A stretch of DNA of 64,000 bases, taken from positions 558,001 to 622,000 of the forward strand of contig NZ_JADKSJ010000001.1 of the NCBI RefSeq assembly GCF_015351235.1. Direction: 5' to 3'. Below, in pieces: positions 51,233-60,374 of the stretch; positions within the stretch are counted from its first letter, which is position 1, and each line of letters opens with the position of its first letter. The notes beneath the pieces are model-generated. The model was not told where the DNA came from, made no database searches, and saw only the letters and a program-made list of their open reading frames with translations. The position numbers and the translations under genes are program-made. Origin of the DNA: Plantibacter sp. VKM Ac-2880. GTDB lineage: Bacteria; Actinomycetota; Actinomycetes; Actinomycetales; Microbacteriaceae.

Positions 51233-51622
51233 TCAGGCGTCGCCGCGCTGCCCGAAGGTGGCGGGGTCGACCGGCCGCAGGCGTTTCGGCAAGCCCTCGA
51301 CGACGAGGAGGTACGACTCGGTCACGAGGTCGTCGACGAACGCCGGTTCGAGCCCGCCGTCCGGCTTGAGCGAGATCCAGTGCCGCTTGTTCATGTGGTA
51401 GCCGGGGACGATGTCGGGGAACGCCTCGCGCAGGCTGCGGCTGTCCTCGGGGCGCGCCTTCAGGGTCACGAGCGGTTCGCCCGTGGCCCCGGTCTGGAGC
51501 ATGAACACCTTGCCACGCACCTTGTACACGTCCCACTCCTCACCGAAGGGGTGGGTGAGCTCCGCCCCCGGCAGCTCGTCGGTCCGGCGGGCGGCGCGCT
51601 CCTGCAGCTCGACACCGTGCAT
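51233..51622 (-). CDS. MmcQ/YjbR-family protein
   Basis: 129 residues of the YjbR double-wing fold. ELTHPFGEEWDVYKVRGKVF and the later GYHMNKRHWISLKPDG are the family's hallmarks (PFG...WxVyKV...H...W). Proposed DNA-binding; no molecular role is established. GGAGGATC lies before ATG 51622. The C-terminus faces soxR across 16 bp. Confidence 0.88.
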   Translation of the reverse strand: MHGVELQERAARRTDELPGAELTHPFGEEWDVYKVRGKVFMLQTGATGEPLVTLKARPEDSRSLREAFPDIVPGYHMNKRHWISLKPDGGLEPAFVDDLVTESYLLVVEGLPKRLRPVDPATFGQRGDA

Positions 51623-51645
51623 CGTGATCCTCCCGGGTGGACGTC

Positions 51646-52188
51646 TCAGAGCTGTTCGGACGCCGGCCGGAACCGCGCCAGGTTCGGCAGCGGGACCCAC
51701 GAGCCGAGCCGCGGGTAGTCCAGGGCTACGCCGACGACGCCGCGTTCGCCGAAGGAGAGGACCCAGTCGATCGCCGCGGGGATCGGGACCGCCAGGAGCG
51801 AGACCGTGGCGTCCGGAGGGACGAGGCCGTTCGCGTAGGCCGCCTCCTGGGCCCGCGTCCCGCTGCTGTATACGCAGAGGAGGTTCCCCGGCTGAGCTGC
51901 GAGCGCGTAGGGACGCGGCTCGTCGTCGGTGCCGCGGTTGATGAAGACCCAGCGGTCGAGGGACGCGACCGCCTGCCAGAGCCGGATCTGCGGGTCGATC
52001 TCGTCTGGTGCTGTGCGGCAGGCCGCGTCGAGTGCGTCGAGCTGCGCCAGGACGTCGGGACTCGGTTCGAGGGTTCGGCCCTGGTTCGGCTGGTCCGTGG
52101 CGTCCGTCTGCTCATCGCTCGGGCTGGTGTCGGACGGGCGATCATCGGACGGGCTGCCGTCGCGGCGGAACGGGTTCTGCATGGTCAC
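51646..52188 (-). CDS. SseB-like domain protein
   Basis: 180 residues. A Ser/Asp-rich disordered N-terminus (to about 45) precedes a domain with LWQAVASLDRWVFINRGTDD, PYALAAQPGNLLCVYSSGTR and AIDWVLSFGERGVVGVALDY. This arrangement resembles the SseB N-terminal domain family; the assignment is tentative. GAGGAAGTGACC precedes the ATG. It lies 23 bp before the YjbR gene on the same strand and may share its transcript. Confidence 0.6.
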   Translation of the reverse strand: MTMQNPFRRDGSPSDDRPSDTSPSDEQTDATDQPNQGRTLEPSPDVLAQLDALDAACRTAPDEIDPQIRLWQAVASLDRWVFINRGTDDEPRPYALAAQPGNLLCVYSSGTRAQEAAYANGLVPPDATVSLLAVPIPAAIDWVLSFGERGVVGVALDYPRLGSWVPLPNLARFRPASEQL

Positions 52189-52261
52189 TTCCTCGTGGCT
52201 CGGCGTACGGGTTCAGGACCCCGCCAACGCTAGCGCAGGCGTTCCACCGGCGACCAGCGGC

Positions 52262-53062
52262 TCAGAACGCGCTGCCGAACGCCAGCGCTTCCGCCGCCGC
52301 CTGGGCGGGCGAGCCGAAGAACGCCGGCCCATGCCCGGGCAGCACGATCGACGCCGGGAGCCCGGCCAACTTCGTCAGCGACTGTCGGGCGCGCGGCAGG
52401 TCGCCGTGGAACATCTCCGGGAGCAGCTGCGGTCCGTCGTGCGGGCTCGTCGGGTGCGCGGTGATCAGGGCGTCGCCGGCGACGAGGACCCCGCGCTCGA
52501 CGAGCAGGAATCCCAGGTGGCCGCGCGTGTGCCCGGGAAGGGGGATCGGCCGGATCTCGACGCCGAGGGCGCCTCGGAGTTCGGGGACCGCTTCGACCGC
52601 CACGACCGCGGTGGGCGGCACGACCTCGAGTCCGCCGGCCTCCACGGCGTGGTTCAACCAGGTCGCGACGCCCGGACGCTCCAGGTGGGGCTGGACGTCG
52701 GCGAGTCCGACCTGCTCGAGCACGTCTCGTCGCACGTTCGGGATCTCGTCGCGTGCGGCGAGGACGTCGCAGTCGGCGAGCCCGGCGATGAAGGCGGCGT
52801 TGCCGATGTGGTCGCCGTGTCCGTGGGTGAGGAGGATCGCCCGGACGTCTTCGACCGCGTAGCCGAGGGCGCCGAGGGTCGCGGTGACGGCGGCGCCGTC
52901 GCCCGGGTAGCCGGTGTCGATGAGGATCGGCCCGAGTTCGCCCTCGACGATGATCCAGTTGACCGCCGGGCCCTGGACGAAGTGGACGCCGTCGGTGACG
53001 GTGGTGCTGCGCGTGGTCGGTGCCGGTGCGGCTTCGCGCTGCGCTGGTTCACGCTGGGACAT
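52262..53062 (-). CDS. Metallo-beta-lactamase-fold hydrolase
   Basis: 266 residues. Metal motif H80-G-H82-G-D84-H85 (THGHGDH), later ligands in PLPGHTRGH, VLVAGDALIT and LPGHGP, giving the complete binuclear set of glyoxalase II/lactonase-type enzymes. The substrate may be a thioester, lactone or phosphoester. ATG 53062 has GGAAGGAC upstream. It lies 56 bp downstream of the TetR gene on the same strand and may be in its regulon. Confidence 0.9.
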   Translation of the reverse strand: MSQREPAQREAAPAPTTRSTTVTDGVHFVQGPAVNWIIVEGELGPILIDTGYPGDGAAVTATLGALGYAVEDVRAILLTHGHGDHIGNAAFIAGLADCDVLAARDEIPNVRRDVLEQVGLADVQPHLERPGVATWLNHAVEAGGLEVVPPTAVVAVEAVPELRGALGVEIRPIPLPGHTRGHLGFLLVERGVLVAGDALITAHPTSPHDGPQLLPEMFHGDLPRARQSLTKLAGLPASIVLPGHGPAFFGSPAQAAAEALAFGSAF

Positions 53063-53118
53063 GGGCGTCCTTCCGGGTGCGGAGACTGGTGCGGAGGCAG
53101 ATTCTGAGGAGGTCACCG

Positions 53119-53760
53119 TCAGGCCGGTCCGCTCACGAGCTCGTGCGCGGCGGCGGCGGCGGTCGTGGCCGCGGCTCCCGCCGGGTCGACGGTCGCGAGG
53201 ATCGGGCGGATGAGCGTGATCAGTCGGGAACGGAGCTCGGCCGCGTCGTCGTCGCCCACCGTCGTGGTGACGAGGCCGAAGCAGGCGTCGAGCAGGACGT
53301 CGGAGACGCCGTCGAGGTCGGGCAGGTCGAGGTCGTGCGCGGCGGCCTCCATGCGGAGGTTCGTGCGCGTGTAGGCGCGCCAGTCGAACACCGTGTAGAC
53401 CGGGTCGTCCATGCGGGGGAGTTCGTGCAGCAGCCGGATGGCGCCCATGGCGATCGGGGACCGCTGAGCCTCCCGAGCCGAAGCGAGGATCATCGTCACC
53501 CACCGGAGCGCGCCGTAGGGCACGCCGATGGTCGCGTCCGCCGCCTGCCACCGTTCGTCCTGCTCCGCGATGACGGCGTGCGCGAGGCTCCGCTTGGACG
53601 GGAAGAGGTGGTACCCGATGACCGACTTCGGTTTGCCCATGACGGCGGCGATGCCGGAGAACGAGGTCCCCGCGTAGCCGTTCCGCCCGAACTCGAGGCC
53701 GGCGGCGTCGATGATCTCGTCGCGGACCTGGTTCATCGCGTACTGGCGCAGACCGCTCAC
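53119..53760 (-). CDS. TetR-family regulator (butyrolactone-receptor-like HTH)
   Basis: 213 residues. The HTH GYAGTSFSGIAAVMGKPKSV and YHLFPSKRSLA closely resemble gamma-butyrolactone receptor regulators such as ScbR, although the ligand domain may differ. GTG 53760 is chosen because GAAGGAG lies 8 nt before it; ATG 53787 is upstream of that site. Two copies of AGACGATCGTCT in its leader are probable operators. A co-regulated MBL hydrolase, potentially a lactonase, follows. Confidence 0.85.
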   Translation of the reverse strand: MSGLRQYAMNQVRDEIIDAAGLEFGRNGYAGTSFSGIAAVMGKPKSVIGYHLFPSKRSLAHAVIAEQDERWQAADATIGVPYGALRWVTMILASAREAQRSPIAMGAIRLLHELPRMDDPVYTVFDWRAYTRTNLRMEAAAHDLDLPDLDGVSDVLLDACFGLVTTTVGDDDAAELRSRLITLIRPILATVDPAGAAATTAAAAAHELVSGPA

Positions 53761-53814
53761 CGGCGCTCCTTCGAAGTGGGTGACCATCCGGTCTGGTGGG
53801 TGTCTGAGGCCTGA

Positions 53815-53863
53815 TCAGACGATCGTCTGAGGAGGACGCCGTCCAGCTTAGACGATCGTCTGG
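53815..53863 (-). promoter_or_regulatory. Tandem TetR operators
   Basis: TCAGACGATCGTCTGA (53815-53830) is a perfect 16-bp palindrome. TTAGACGATCGTCTGG (53848-53863) repeats its 12-bp core AGACGATCGTCT. Centres are 33 bp apart, three helical turns. Both lie between lpdA and the TetR gene, 55-103 bp before the TetR start. Confidence 0.85.
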
Positions 53864-53903
53864 GAAGAACCTGAGGGGCTCCGAAGCCCTCCCGTCCGAC
53901 CGC

Positions 53904-55304
53904 TCAGAGGTTGATCATGTGACCAGTCAGCCCGTGGATCGCCTCCTGAAGGGCTTCGCCGAGCGTCGGGTGCGTGTGGACGTTCCGAGCGAGCTCCGTC
54001 GCCGTGAGGTCCCACCGCTGGGCGAGGGTCAGTTCGGGGAGCAGCTCGGCGACATCGGCACCGATGAGGTGGCCACCGATGAGTTCGCCGTACTCCGCGT
54101 CGGCGATCAGCTTCACGAACCCGCTCGGATCGCCGAGCCCCTGCGCCTTGCCGTTGGCGACGAACGGGAACGTCGACACCACGATCTCGCGGCCCTCGGC
54201 GCGCGCCTGCTGTTCGGTGAGTCCGAAGGAGGCGACCTGCGGCTGGCTGAAGGTCGCCCGGGGCATCATCCGGTAGTCCTCGATGGGCATCGTCTCGGCT
54301 CCGGCGATCGTCTCGGCGGCCACGACGCCCTGCGCTTCGGCGACGTGCGCGAGCTGCAATTTCGCGGTGACGTCGCCGATCGCGTACAGGTGGGGGACCG
54401 AGGTGCGCATGACCGAGTCGATGGCGATCGCGCCGCGCTCCGTGAGGTCCACACCGGTGTGCTCCAACCCGTAGCCCTCGACCCTCGGTGCGAAGCCCAC
54501 CGACATCAGGACCTTGTCTGCGCGCAGGGTCTCGGCCGCCCCGTTCGCGGCGGTGTAGGACACGGTGACGCCGGCACCGTCGTCGACGATCGTGTCGACC
54601 CGCGCACTGGTCACGAGGTCGACGCCGAGCTTCCGATACTGCCGAGCGATCTCCTTCGACACCTCCTCGTCCTCGTTCGGGAGTGCCCGGTCCAGGTACT
54701 CGACGATGGTCACCCGCACGCCGTAGTTCACGAGGACGTAGGCGAACTCCATCCCGATCGCGCCGGCGCCGACGATGACGATGGACGCCGGCAGCTCGCG
54801 CGAGAGGATCTGCGACTCGTAGGTGACGACCCGCTCGCTGAGCTCGACGCCGGGGAGGAGGCGCACGGTCGACCCGGTCGCGATAATGGCGTCGTCGAAG
54901 GTCACCGTCTCGGTCCCGCCGGCGGTCAGGGCGACGTCGATCGTGCCGGCGTCGCGGAAGATGCCGCGGCCGTCGATCTCAGTGATCGCGTTCTTCCGCA
55001 TCAGGAAGTGCACGCCCTTCACTCGACCGTCGGCGACGCGGCGACTCCGGTCGAAGGCCGCGCCGTAGTCGAAGGTGACCTCACTCGAGATGCCGAACTG
55101 CTCCGCCTGGTGGGTGAAGGTGTGGGCGAGCTCGGCGTTCCGCAGCAGCGCCTTCGAGGGGATGCAGCCGACGTTGAGGCACACGCCACCCCAGTACTGC
55201 TGCTCGATGACGGCGACGTTCCTGCCGAGCTGGGCGGCGCGGATCGCGGCCACGTAGCCGCCGGGTCCGGCTCCGAGGACGACGAGGTCGTAGTGGGTGC
55301 TCAT
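53904..55304 (-). CDS. lpdA: Dihydrolipoyl dehydrogenase
   Basis: 466 residues. FAD motif [10 protein letters not shown] at 11-20, redox-active disulfide C42/C47 in [16 protein letters not shown] motif [12 protein letters not shown], and the C-terminal catalytic H445/E450 in HPTLGEAL. It reoxidises lipoamide in 2-oxoacid dehydrogenase complexes or related reductases. Complex subunits are not adjacent. Its ATG overlaps the stop of a TetR gene (ATGA at 55301), an odd partnership for a housekeeping enzyme. Confidence 0.95.
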   Translation of the reverse strand: MSTHYDLVVLGAGPGGYVAAIRAAQLGRNVAVIEQQYWGGVCLNVGCIPSKALLRNAELAHTFTHQAEQFGISSEVTFDYGAAFDRSRRVADGRVKGVHFLMRKNAITEIDGRGIFRDAGTIDVALTAGGTETVTFDDAIIATGSTVRLLPGVELSERVVTYESQILSRELPASIVIVGAGAIGMEFAYVLVNYGVRVTIVEYLDRALPNEDEEVSKEIARQYRKLGVDLVTSARVDTIVDDGAGVTVSYTAANGAAETLRADKVLMSVGFAPRVEGYGLEHTGVDLTERGAIAIDSVMRTSVPHLYAIGDVTAKLQLAHVAEAQGVVAAETIAGAETMPIEDYRMMPRATFSQPQVASFGLTEQQARAEGREIVVSTFPFVANGKAQGLGDPSGFVKLIADAEYGELIGGHLIGADVAELLPELTLAQRWDLTATELARNVHTHPTLGEALQEAIHGLTGHMINL

Positions 55305-55942
55305 GAGGTGCTCCTTGAGATGTCGGTGGAACGGATGAGGACGGCTGAGATCTGCGCGCGGATGTCGGCGAGGATCTCGGTGTCGGGGCGACGGAGGTGG
55401 ATGGTGGCCGTGGTGGTGACGTGCATGATCGCCGAGATCACGCGGGCGAGGATCGCGGGCGCGTCCGCGGTGGGATGAGGTGCGGCGTGGGTGTCCGGCC
55501 GGAGGATCGCTGCGACACCCTCCTCCAACCGCCAGGCGAGTGCGAGTCCGTCGCGACGGAACGGCTCCGTCGGATCGCCGAACACGAGTTCATGCAGGTA
55601 GGTGCGGCCGTTCTCGGGGTGCTCGCGGACGCACGTGACGACGGGCGTGATGAGCGCCATCACCCGCGACACGACGTCACGCGGTGCCTGGGCGGCGGCG
55701 AGGCCGTCGTCGATCGCTTCGGCGAACTTCTGGTTCTGGACCATGATCAGCAGCTCCGCCTTCGTCGAGGCGTACAGGTAGAGCGTGCCGATGGCGACGT
55801 CCGCGGCATCGGCGATCTGCTGGGTGGTCACCCCGCCCACGCCGTGTCGTGCGAAGAGGCGTTTGGCGGCGAGCATGATCCGTTCACGCTTGTCCTGTTT
55901 GGCGCGTTCCCGCCGGCCGGGCGGTCGGTGATCGGTCTGCAT
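55301..55942 (-). CDS. TetR-family regulator upstream of lpdA
   Basis: 213 residues, [23 protein letters not shown]; paralogous to the TetR at 45724 (shared [15 protein letters not shown]-type segment). AAGGAGG precedes ATG 55942. It is divergent from the hydrolase operon at 56026 and lies over a promoter with two repeats (55965 and 55981), so it probably represses that operon and itself. Confidence 0.9.
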   Translation of the reverse strand: MQTDHRPPGRRERAKQDKRERIMLAAKRLFARHGVGGVTTQQIADAADVAIGTLYLYASTKAELLIMVQNQKFAEAIDDGLAAAQAPRDVVSRVMALITPVVTCVREHPENGRTYLHELVFGDPTEPFRRDGLALAWRLEEGVAAILRPDTHAAPHPTADAPAILARVISAIMHVTTTATIHLRRPDTEILADIRAQISAVLIRSTDISRSTS

Positions 55943-55951
55943 GGAACCTCC

Positions 55952-55992
55952 TTGACAAAAGAACTGAGCTGACTCATGATTGAGCTTACTCG
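55952..55992 (+). promoter_or_regulatory. Hydrolase-operon promoter with paired TetR-like sites
   Basis: TTGACA (55952-55957), a 17-nt spacer and CATGAT (55975-55980) form the promoter. TGAGCTGACTCA (55965-55976) and TGAGCTTACTCG (55981-55992), centres 16 bp apart, overlap the -10 region and are probable operators for the adjacent TetR. Confidence 0.65.
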
Positions 55993-56025
55993 GATAAACC
56001 GGGGAACGCGACCGAAGGACACGAG

Positions 56026-56877
56026 ATGACCGAGCAGGCAGGCACCGCCCGCTTCACCGAGGTGGACACGGAGAGGATCGCCGTCGACGGAGCCGAGATC
56101 GCCTACCGCGAGCTCGGACCGGCGGAGGGGACCCCGCTCGTGGCCCTCAACCACCTCGGAGCCAACCTCGACGACTGGGACCCACGCATCGCCGACGGCC
56201 TCGCCGCGGGTCGACGGGTCATCCTGCTCGGCTACCGCGGCGTCGGCCGATCGGACGGCGCGGTCCGCGCCTCCATCGACGAGATGGCGGATGACGCGCT
56301 CGCCGCCGTCCGCGCCCTCGGCCTCACGCGCTTCGACCTGTTCGGGCTGTCGATGGGCGGGATGGTCGCACAGCGACTGGTGGCCAAGGGCCCCGAATCC
56401 GTCGAGCGACTGGTCCTCATCAGCAGCGGCCCCACGGGCGGCCCCGAACTCGTCGACCTGACCCGCGTGATGATCGGCGGCACCGTCCGGGCCATCCTCG
56501 GGCGCGCCGACCCCAAGGCGAGCCTCTTCTTCACCCGCACCGCGGCGGGGCGCCAGGCTGCACAGGACTACACCGCTCGGCTCCAGGAACGCACCCGCGA
56601 CCGCGACCGCGCCGTAGTCCCGAACGTCCTCCGCGCCCAACTGTCCGCCGTCCACCGCTACGGCAAGCAGCCTCGCCCCGCGAGGTCGACCTTCGACGGC
56701 CCGGTGGCGATCCTCCACGGCGACAGCGACCGCATGGTGCCGCTCGCCAACGCCGCGGCGCTCGCCGAGGTCTTTCCCGGCGCATCGGTCACCGTCCTCC
56801 CCGACGCCGGTCATGGTGCCGTGTTCCAGCACCACCGCGAGGTCGTCACCGCTGTGCGTTCGTTCCTGCAGCGCTGA
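56026..56877 (+). CDS. Alpha/beta hydrolase
   Basis: 283 residues. Nucleophile elbow GLSMGGM, early LNHLGANLDDWDPRIADGL, acid in HGDSDRMVP and catalytic histidine in DAGHGAVFQHH. The fold fits esterases, lactonases or haloperoxidase-like enzymes. It is paralogous to the protein at 57990, sharing the WDPR and FFxRTxxGxxAA segments. It starts a three-gene operon under a TetR-controlled promoter. AAGGAC precedes the ATG. Confidence 0.9.
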   Translation: MTEQAGTARFTEVDTERIAVDGAEIAYRELGPAEGTPLVALNHLGANLDDWDPRIADGLAAGRRVILLGYRGVGRSDGAVRASIDEMADDALAAVRALGLTRFDLFGLSMGGMVAQRLVAKGPESVERLVLISSGPTGGPELVDLTRVMIGGTVRAILGRADPKASLFFTRTAAGRQAAQDYTARLQERTRDRDRAVVPNVLRAQLSAVHRYGKQPRPARSTFDGPVAILHGDSDRMVPLANAAALAEVFPGASVTVLPDAGHGAVFQHHREVVTAVRSFLQR

Positions 56878-56932
56878 CCGTCGACCTCCCTCCCACCTCA
56901 CCCACCCCGTCCAGACCAAGGAGCACCACCCC

Positions 56933-57928
56933 ATGAGAGCGTTCGCCGTCTCGAGCTACAAGACCGCACTGCACGAAGCCGAGGTGCCTGAGCCGACCGT
57001 CGGCGACCACGACGTCCTCGTCCAGGTGCAGGCCGCCGGAGTCAACCAACTCGACGAGAAGATCCGCCTCGGCGAGTTCAAGCAGATCCTGCCGTACCGC
57101 CTGCCGCTCGTGCTCGGCCACGACGTCGCCGGTACCGTCGTCCGCGTCGGCGGATCGGTCCGAGCGTTCAAGCCCGGTGACGAGGTCTACGCCCGCCCCC
57201 GCGATCACCGCATCGGCACCTTCGCCGAGCGCATCGCCATCGACGAGGCGGACGTCGCCCTGAAGCCCGCGTCGATCACGATGGAGGAGGCCGGGTCCCT
57301 CCCGCTCGTGGCGTTGACGGCATGGCAGGCACTCGTCGAGATCGGGAACGTGCAGACCGGTCAGAAGGTCCTCATCCACGCGGGTGCCGGCGGAGTCGGG
57401 TCGATCGCGATCCAGCTCGCGAAGCAGCTCGGGGCCGAGGTCGCGACCACGGCCAGCGCCGCCAATGCGGGATTCGTCCGGTCACTGGGCGCCGATGTCG
57501 TGGTCGACTACCGCTCGGAGGATTTCGCCGAGCGGTTGTCCGACTACGATTTCGTGCTCGACAGCCTCGGCGGCGACAACCTGGAGAAGTCGCTCCGGGT
57601 GCTGCGTCCGGGTGGCACGGTCGTCGGCATCTCGGGTCCTCCGACGCCGGAGTTCGCGAAGGCGGCCGGGCTGAACGCGGTGCTGCGGCTCGCGATCGCC
57701 GCCCTCAGTGCGAAGGTCCGCAAGCAGGCGAAGCGCCTCGACGTGCAGTACCGGTTCCTCTGGATGCACGCGAGCGGTGATCAGCTCCGCGAGATCACGG
57801 CGCTCGTCGAGCGCGGCGTGCTCCGGCCCGTCGTCGGGCGCATCTTCCCGTTCGACGACACCGTCCGGGCGCTCGAGTCGCTGGCGTCCGGTGGTATCCG
57901 AGGCAAGGCCGTCATCAGGAATCCCTGA
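56933..57928 (+). CDS. NAD(P)H:quinone oxidoreductase-like MDR enzyme
   Basis: 331 residues of the zinc-free medium-chain reductase family (zeta-crystallin/QOR type). GVNQLDEKIRLGE replaces the zinc-binding loop, PLVLGHDVAGTVV follows, and the Rossmann motif GAGGVGSIAIQLAKQLGA is present. It reduces quinones or enones using NADPH. AAGGAG lies upstream of ATG 56933. Flanked by the two paralogous hydrolases. Confidence 0.9.
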   Translation: MRAFAVSSYKTALHEAEVPEPTVGDHDVLVQVQAAGVNQLDEKIRLGEFKQILPYRLPLVLGHDVAGTVVRVGGSVRAFKPGDEVYARPRDHRIGTFAERIAIDEADVALKPASITMEEAGSLPLVALTAWQALVEIGNVQTGQKVLIHAGAGGVGSIAIQLAKQLGAEVATTASAANAGFVRSLGADVVVDYRSEDFAERLSDYDFVLDSLGGDNLEKSLRVLRPGGTVVGISGPPTPEFAKAAGLNAVLRLAIAALSAKVRKQAKRLDVQYRFLWMHASGDQLREITALVERGVLRPVVGRIFPFDDTVRALESLASGGIRGKAVIRNP

Positions 57929-57989
57929 CCGCCACCCGGCGTCAGCCGTCCCCGAAACCACACCGCATCCCTCCAGAAGGAGCATCATC

Positions 57990-58850
57990 ATGAGCAGCTC
58001 ATCGAACGAACCGACCATCACCTCGTACGCGCAGGCGCCGGCGAAGACCATCTCCGCGAACGGCGTCACGTACGCGTACCGCGAGCTCGGGCCGAAGGGC
58101 GGGATCCCCGTCGTGTTCTTCGTGCACCTCGCGGCGACCCTCGACAACTGGGACCCGCGCGTCATCGATCCCATCGCGGCGCACCGCCACGTCATCACCT
58201 TCGACCAGCAGGGGGTCGGCGCGTCCAGCGGGACGGTCCCCGCCACGATCGAGGCCGCGGCCGACGACGCGTACGACTTCATCAGCGCGCTCGGGTACAA
58301 GACGATCGACGTGTTCTCCTTCTCGATGGGCGGCATGATCGCCCAGGACCTCGTGGTCAAGCACCCGGACCTCGTGCGTCGGCTCGTCCTCACCGGCACC
58401 GGCCCGCGGGGTGGGAAGGACATGGACAAGCTCGTCGGCACCACGTACTCCGACATCCTCCGCGCGACGTTGACCCGCTCCGACCCGAAGGAGTTCCTGT
58501 TCTTCAACCGTGACGCCGAGGGGAAGCGTGCCGCGAAGGCGTTCGTCGAGCGGTTGAGCGAGCGCACCGTCGACCGCGACAAGCCGATCGGCACGAAGGC
58601 GTTCCAGACGCAGCTGAAGGCGATCCAGCGCTTCGGCCGCTCAGCGCCGTCCGATCTGTCGAAGCTCACCCAGCCGACCCTCATCGCGAACGGCGACAAC
58701 GACCGCATGGTGCCCTCGGTGCTGTCGAACGACCTGCATCGCCGTATCGCCGGCTCCGAACTGGTGATCTACCCGAACAGCGGTCACGGTGGCATCTTCC
58801 AGTACCACGAGCGGTTCGTGCCGGTCGCGGTCGAGTTCCTCACCCGCTGA
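57990..58850 (+). CDS. Alpha/beta hydrolase, paralogue of the operon's first gene
   Basis: 286 residues. Nucleophile elbow FSMGGM, VHLAATLDNWDPRVIDPIA, acid in NGDNDRMVP, histidine in NSGHGGIFQYHE. It differs from the 56026 protein by an N-terminal extension and a FDQQGVGASSG loop. AGAAGGAG precedes ATG 57990. Last gene of the operon, convergent with the SRAP gene. Confidence 0.9.
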   Translation: MSSSSNEPTITSYAQAPAKTISANGVTYAYRELGPKGGIPVVFFVHLAATLDNWDPRVIDPIAAHRHVITFDQQGVGASSGTVPATIEAAADDAYDFISALGYKTIDVFSFSMGGMIAQDLVVKHPDLVRRLVLTGTGPRGGKDMDKLVGTTYSDILRATLTRSDPKEFLFFNRDAEGKRAAKAFVERLSERTVDRDKPIGTKAFQTQLKAIQRFGRSAPSDLSKLTQPTLIANGDNDRMVPSVLSNDLHRRIAGSELVIYPNSGHGGIFQYHERFVPVAVEFLTR

Positions 58851-58886
58851 CCGCCGGCCCGCTGACGGCTGTCGGGAGCGCGCGGC

Positions 58887-59576
58887 TCAGGCCGGGAGTG
58901 GCTCGATGAGGTGCGGCCCGGTGTTGCGGACATTGTTCACGTCTCGCGTGACCTCGTAGTGGGTGAGGTCGTGGGCGACCGCGAAGGACTCACGGTCGAG
59001 CAGCTGCAGGAGCTGGTCGGTGTCGAGATGGTCGCCGAGCCAGTCGTCGTAGCCGTCGGGGGTGAGGCAGGCGGGCATGCGGTCGTGGACCTCCCCCGGT
59101 GAGACGTGGGCGTCGCGGGTGATGATCGCCATCGACAGCCGCCACTTGTCAGGATCGTCCTCCGCCTTGCCCGGGTCGGGCCAGGCGCTGATGATGCCGG
59201 CCATGGCCAGCTCCGTATCGGGGTCGTGGATGAAGTGCGGCTGCTTGCCCGTCTCGGTCACCACCCACTCGTAGTACCCGCTGGCGGGAACGATGCAGCG
59301 GGCCGAGGCGAACGCCTTCCGGAACATCGACGCCGTCGCGACCGTCTCCATGCGCGCGTTGATGGGCTGCGGCCGTTGCTTGGCGAAGTCCTTCGCCCAG
59401 CCCGGTACGAAGCCCCATCGGGCGGCGGTCGCGGTCCGTTCGTCGTGCCGGGTCCTGACGACGGTCACCGCCGTGGTGGGCGCGACGTTGTAGTCGGGCG
59501 CGGGCGCCTCGAACTCGTCCACGAGGTCCGCGAGGAGGGTGGACGTGGAATCGGTGACGACGAAACGACCGCACAT
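58887..59576 (-). CDS. SRAP-domain protein (YedK/HMCES-like)
   Basis: 229 residues starting MCGRF. Catalytic C2 (exposed after Met removal), N73, E103 and H164 correspond to the YedK/HMCES residues that form a protective covalent crosslink with abasic sites in single-stranded DNA. The INARMET, SGYYEW and HDRMP motifs are intact. TATGCT (59583-59588) lies 6 nt before ATG 59576, so the mRNA is probably leaderless; this also excludes the longer upstream start. Confidence 0.93.
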   Translation of the reverse strand: MCGRFVVTDSTSTLLADLVDEFEAPAPDYNVAPTTAVTVVRTRHDERTATAARWGFVPGWAKDFAKQRPQPINARMETVATASMFRKAFASARCIVPASGYYEWVVTETGKQPHFIHDPDTELAMAGIISAWPDPGKAEDDPDKWRLSMAIITRDAHVSPGEVHDRMPACLTPDGYDDWLGDHLDTDQLLQLLDRESFAVAHDLTHYEVTRDVNNVRNTGPHLIEPLPA

Positions 59577-59637
59577 GCGCTCAGCATAGGAGCGCACGTG
59601 CGGCCGGTCGACCCCTGGTGCGGTGCTGGTGCGTCGA

Positions 59638-60351
59638 CTACTCGGCGGTCTTCGCGAGCCGCGGGTACACGGCCTCGAGCGGCGCGCTGAGCCCGGCGCG
59701 GGCCTGGCGGGAGGTGTCGTCCGCGAGGACCTCGTACTCTCCGGCGGCCATCGCGTCGTAGACCTGCGCGACGAGCAGCGCCGGGTCGAGCTTCGGATCG
59801 GTGGTGTGCGCTGCCATCGCGGTGTCGACCCAGCCGACGTGCACGCCGATGACGTGGACGCCCGCGGGGAGGAGTTCGAGGCGGAGCGAGTTCGTCACCG
59901 ACCACAGGGCCGCCTTCGTCGCACTGTAGATCCCGTTGACCGCGTACCAGCTGAGGGCCGAGTGCAGGTCGATGATGGTCGCGCCCTCGCGCCCCGAGAG
60001 CAGGGGTGCGTAGGCGCGGGCGAGGAACAGCGGGCCGAGGAAGTTGGTCTCCACGTTGCTGCGGATCTCCTCATCGGTCTGGGTGAGGATGCCGGGGGTC
60101 GCGACGGCGACACCGGCGTTGTTGATGAGGACGGTGACGTCGGGGGCCGCCTCGACGAGCGCGGCGATCGAGGTCGGGTCGGTCACGTCGAGGGTGAGGG
60201 GCACGACCCGCTCGTCGTCCCACGTGCGCGGGGTGCGGGCGGTCGCGTAGACCTTCGCGGCGCCCCTGGCGAGGGCTTCGTGGACGAAGTGGGTGCCGAT
60301 GCCGCCGTTCGCGCCGGTGACGAGGACGACTGCTCCAGTGAGTGAGGGCAT
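59638..60351 (-). CDS. Short-chain dehydrogenase/reductase
   Basis: 237 residues. Cofactor motif TGANGGIG at 12-19, NNAG near 77-80, catalytic S131, Y142 and K146 (YSATK). Short-chain dehydrogenases of this sort act on diverse carbonyl or alcohol substrates; no specificity is evident. A large concentric inverted repeat (60375-60423) lies just upstream. No regulator gene is adjacent. Confidence 0.88.
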   Translation of the reverse strand: MPSLTGAVVLVTGANGGIGTHFVHEALARGAAKVYATARTPRTWDDERVVPLTLDVTDPTSIAALVEAAPDVTVLINNAGVAVATPGILTQTDEEIRSNVETNFLGPLFLARAYAPLLSGREGATIIDLHSALSWYAVNGIYSATKAALWSVTNSLRLELLPAGVHVIGVHVGWVDTAMAAHTTDPKLDPALLVAQVYDAMAAGEYEVLADDTSRQARAGLSAPLEAVYPRLAKTAE

Positions 60352-60374
60352 GGTGGGTCTGCTTTCCGTTCGAT

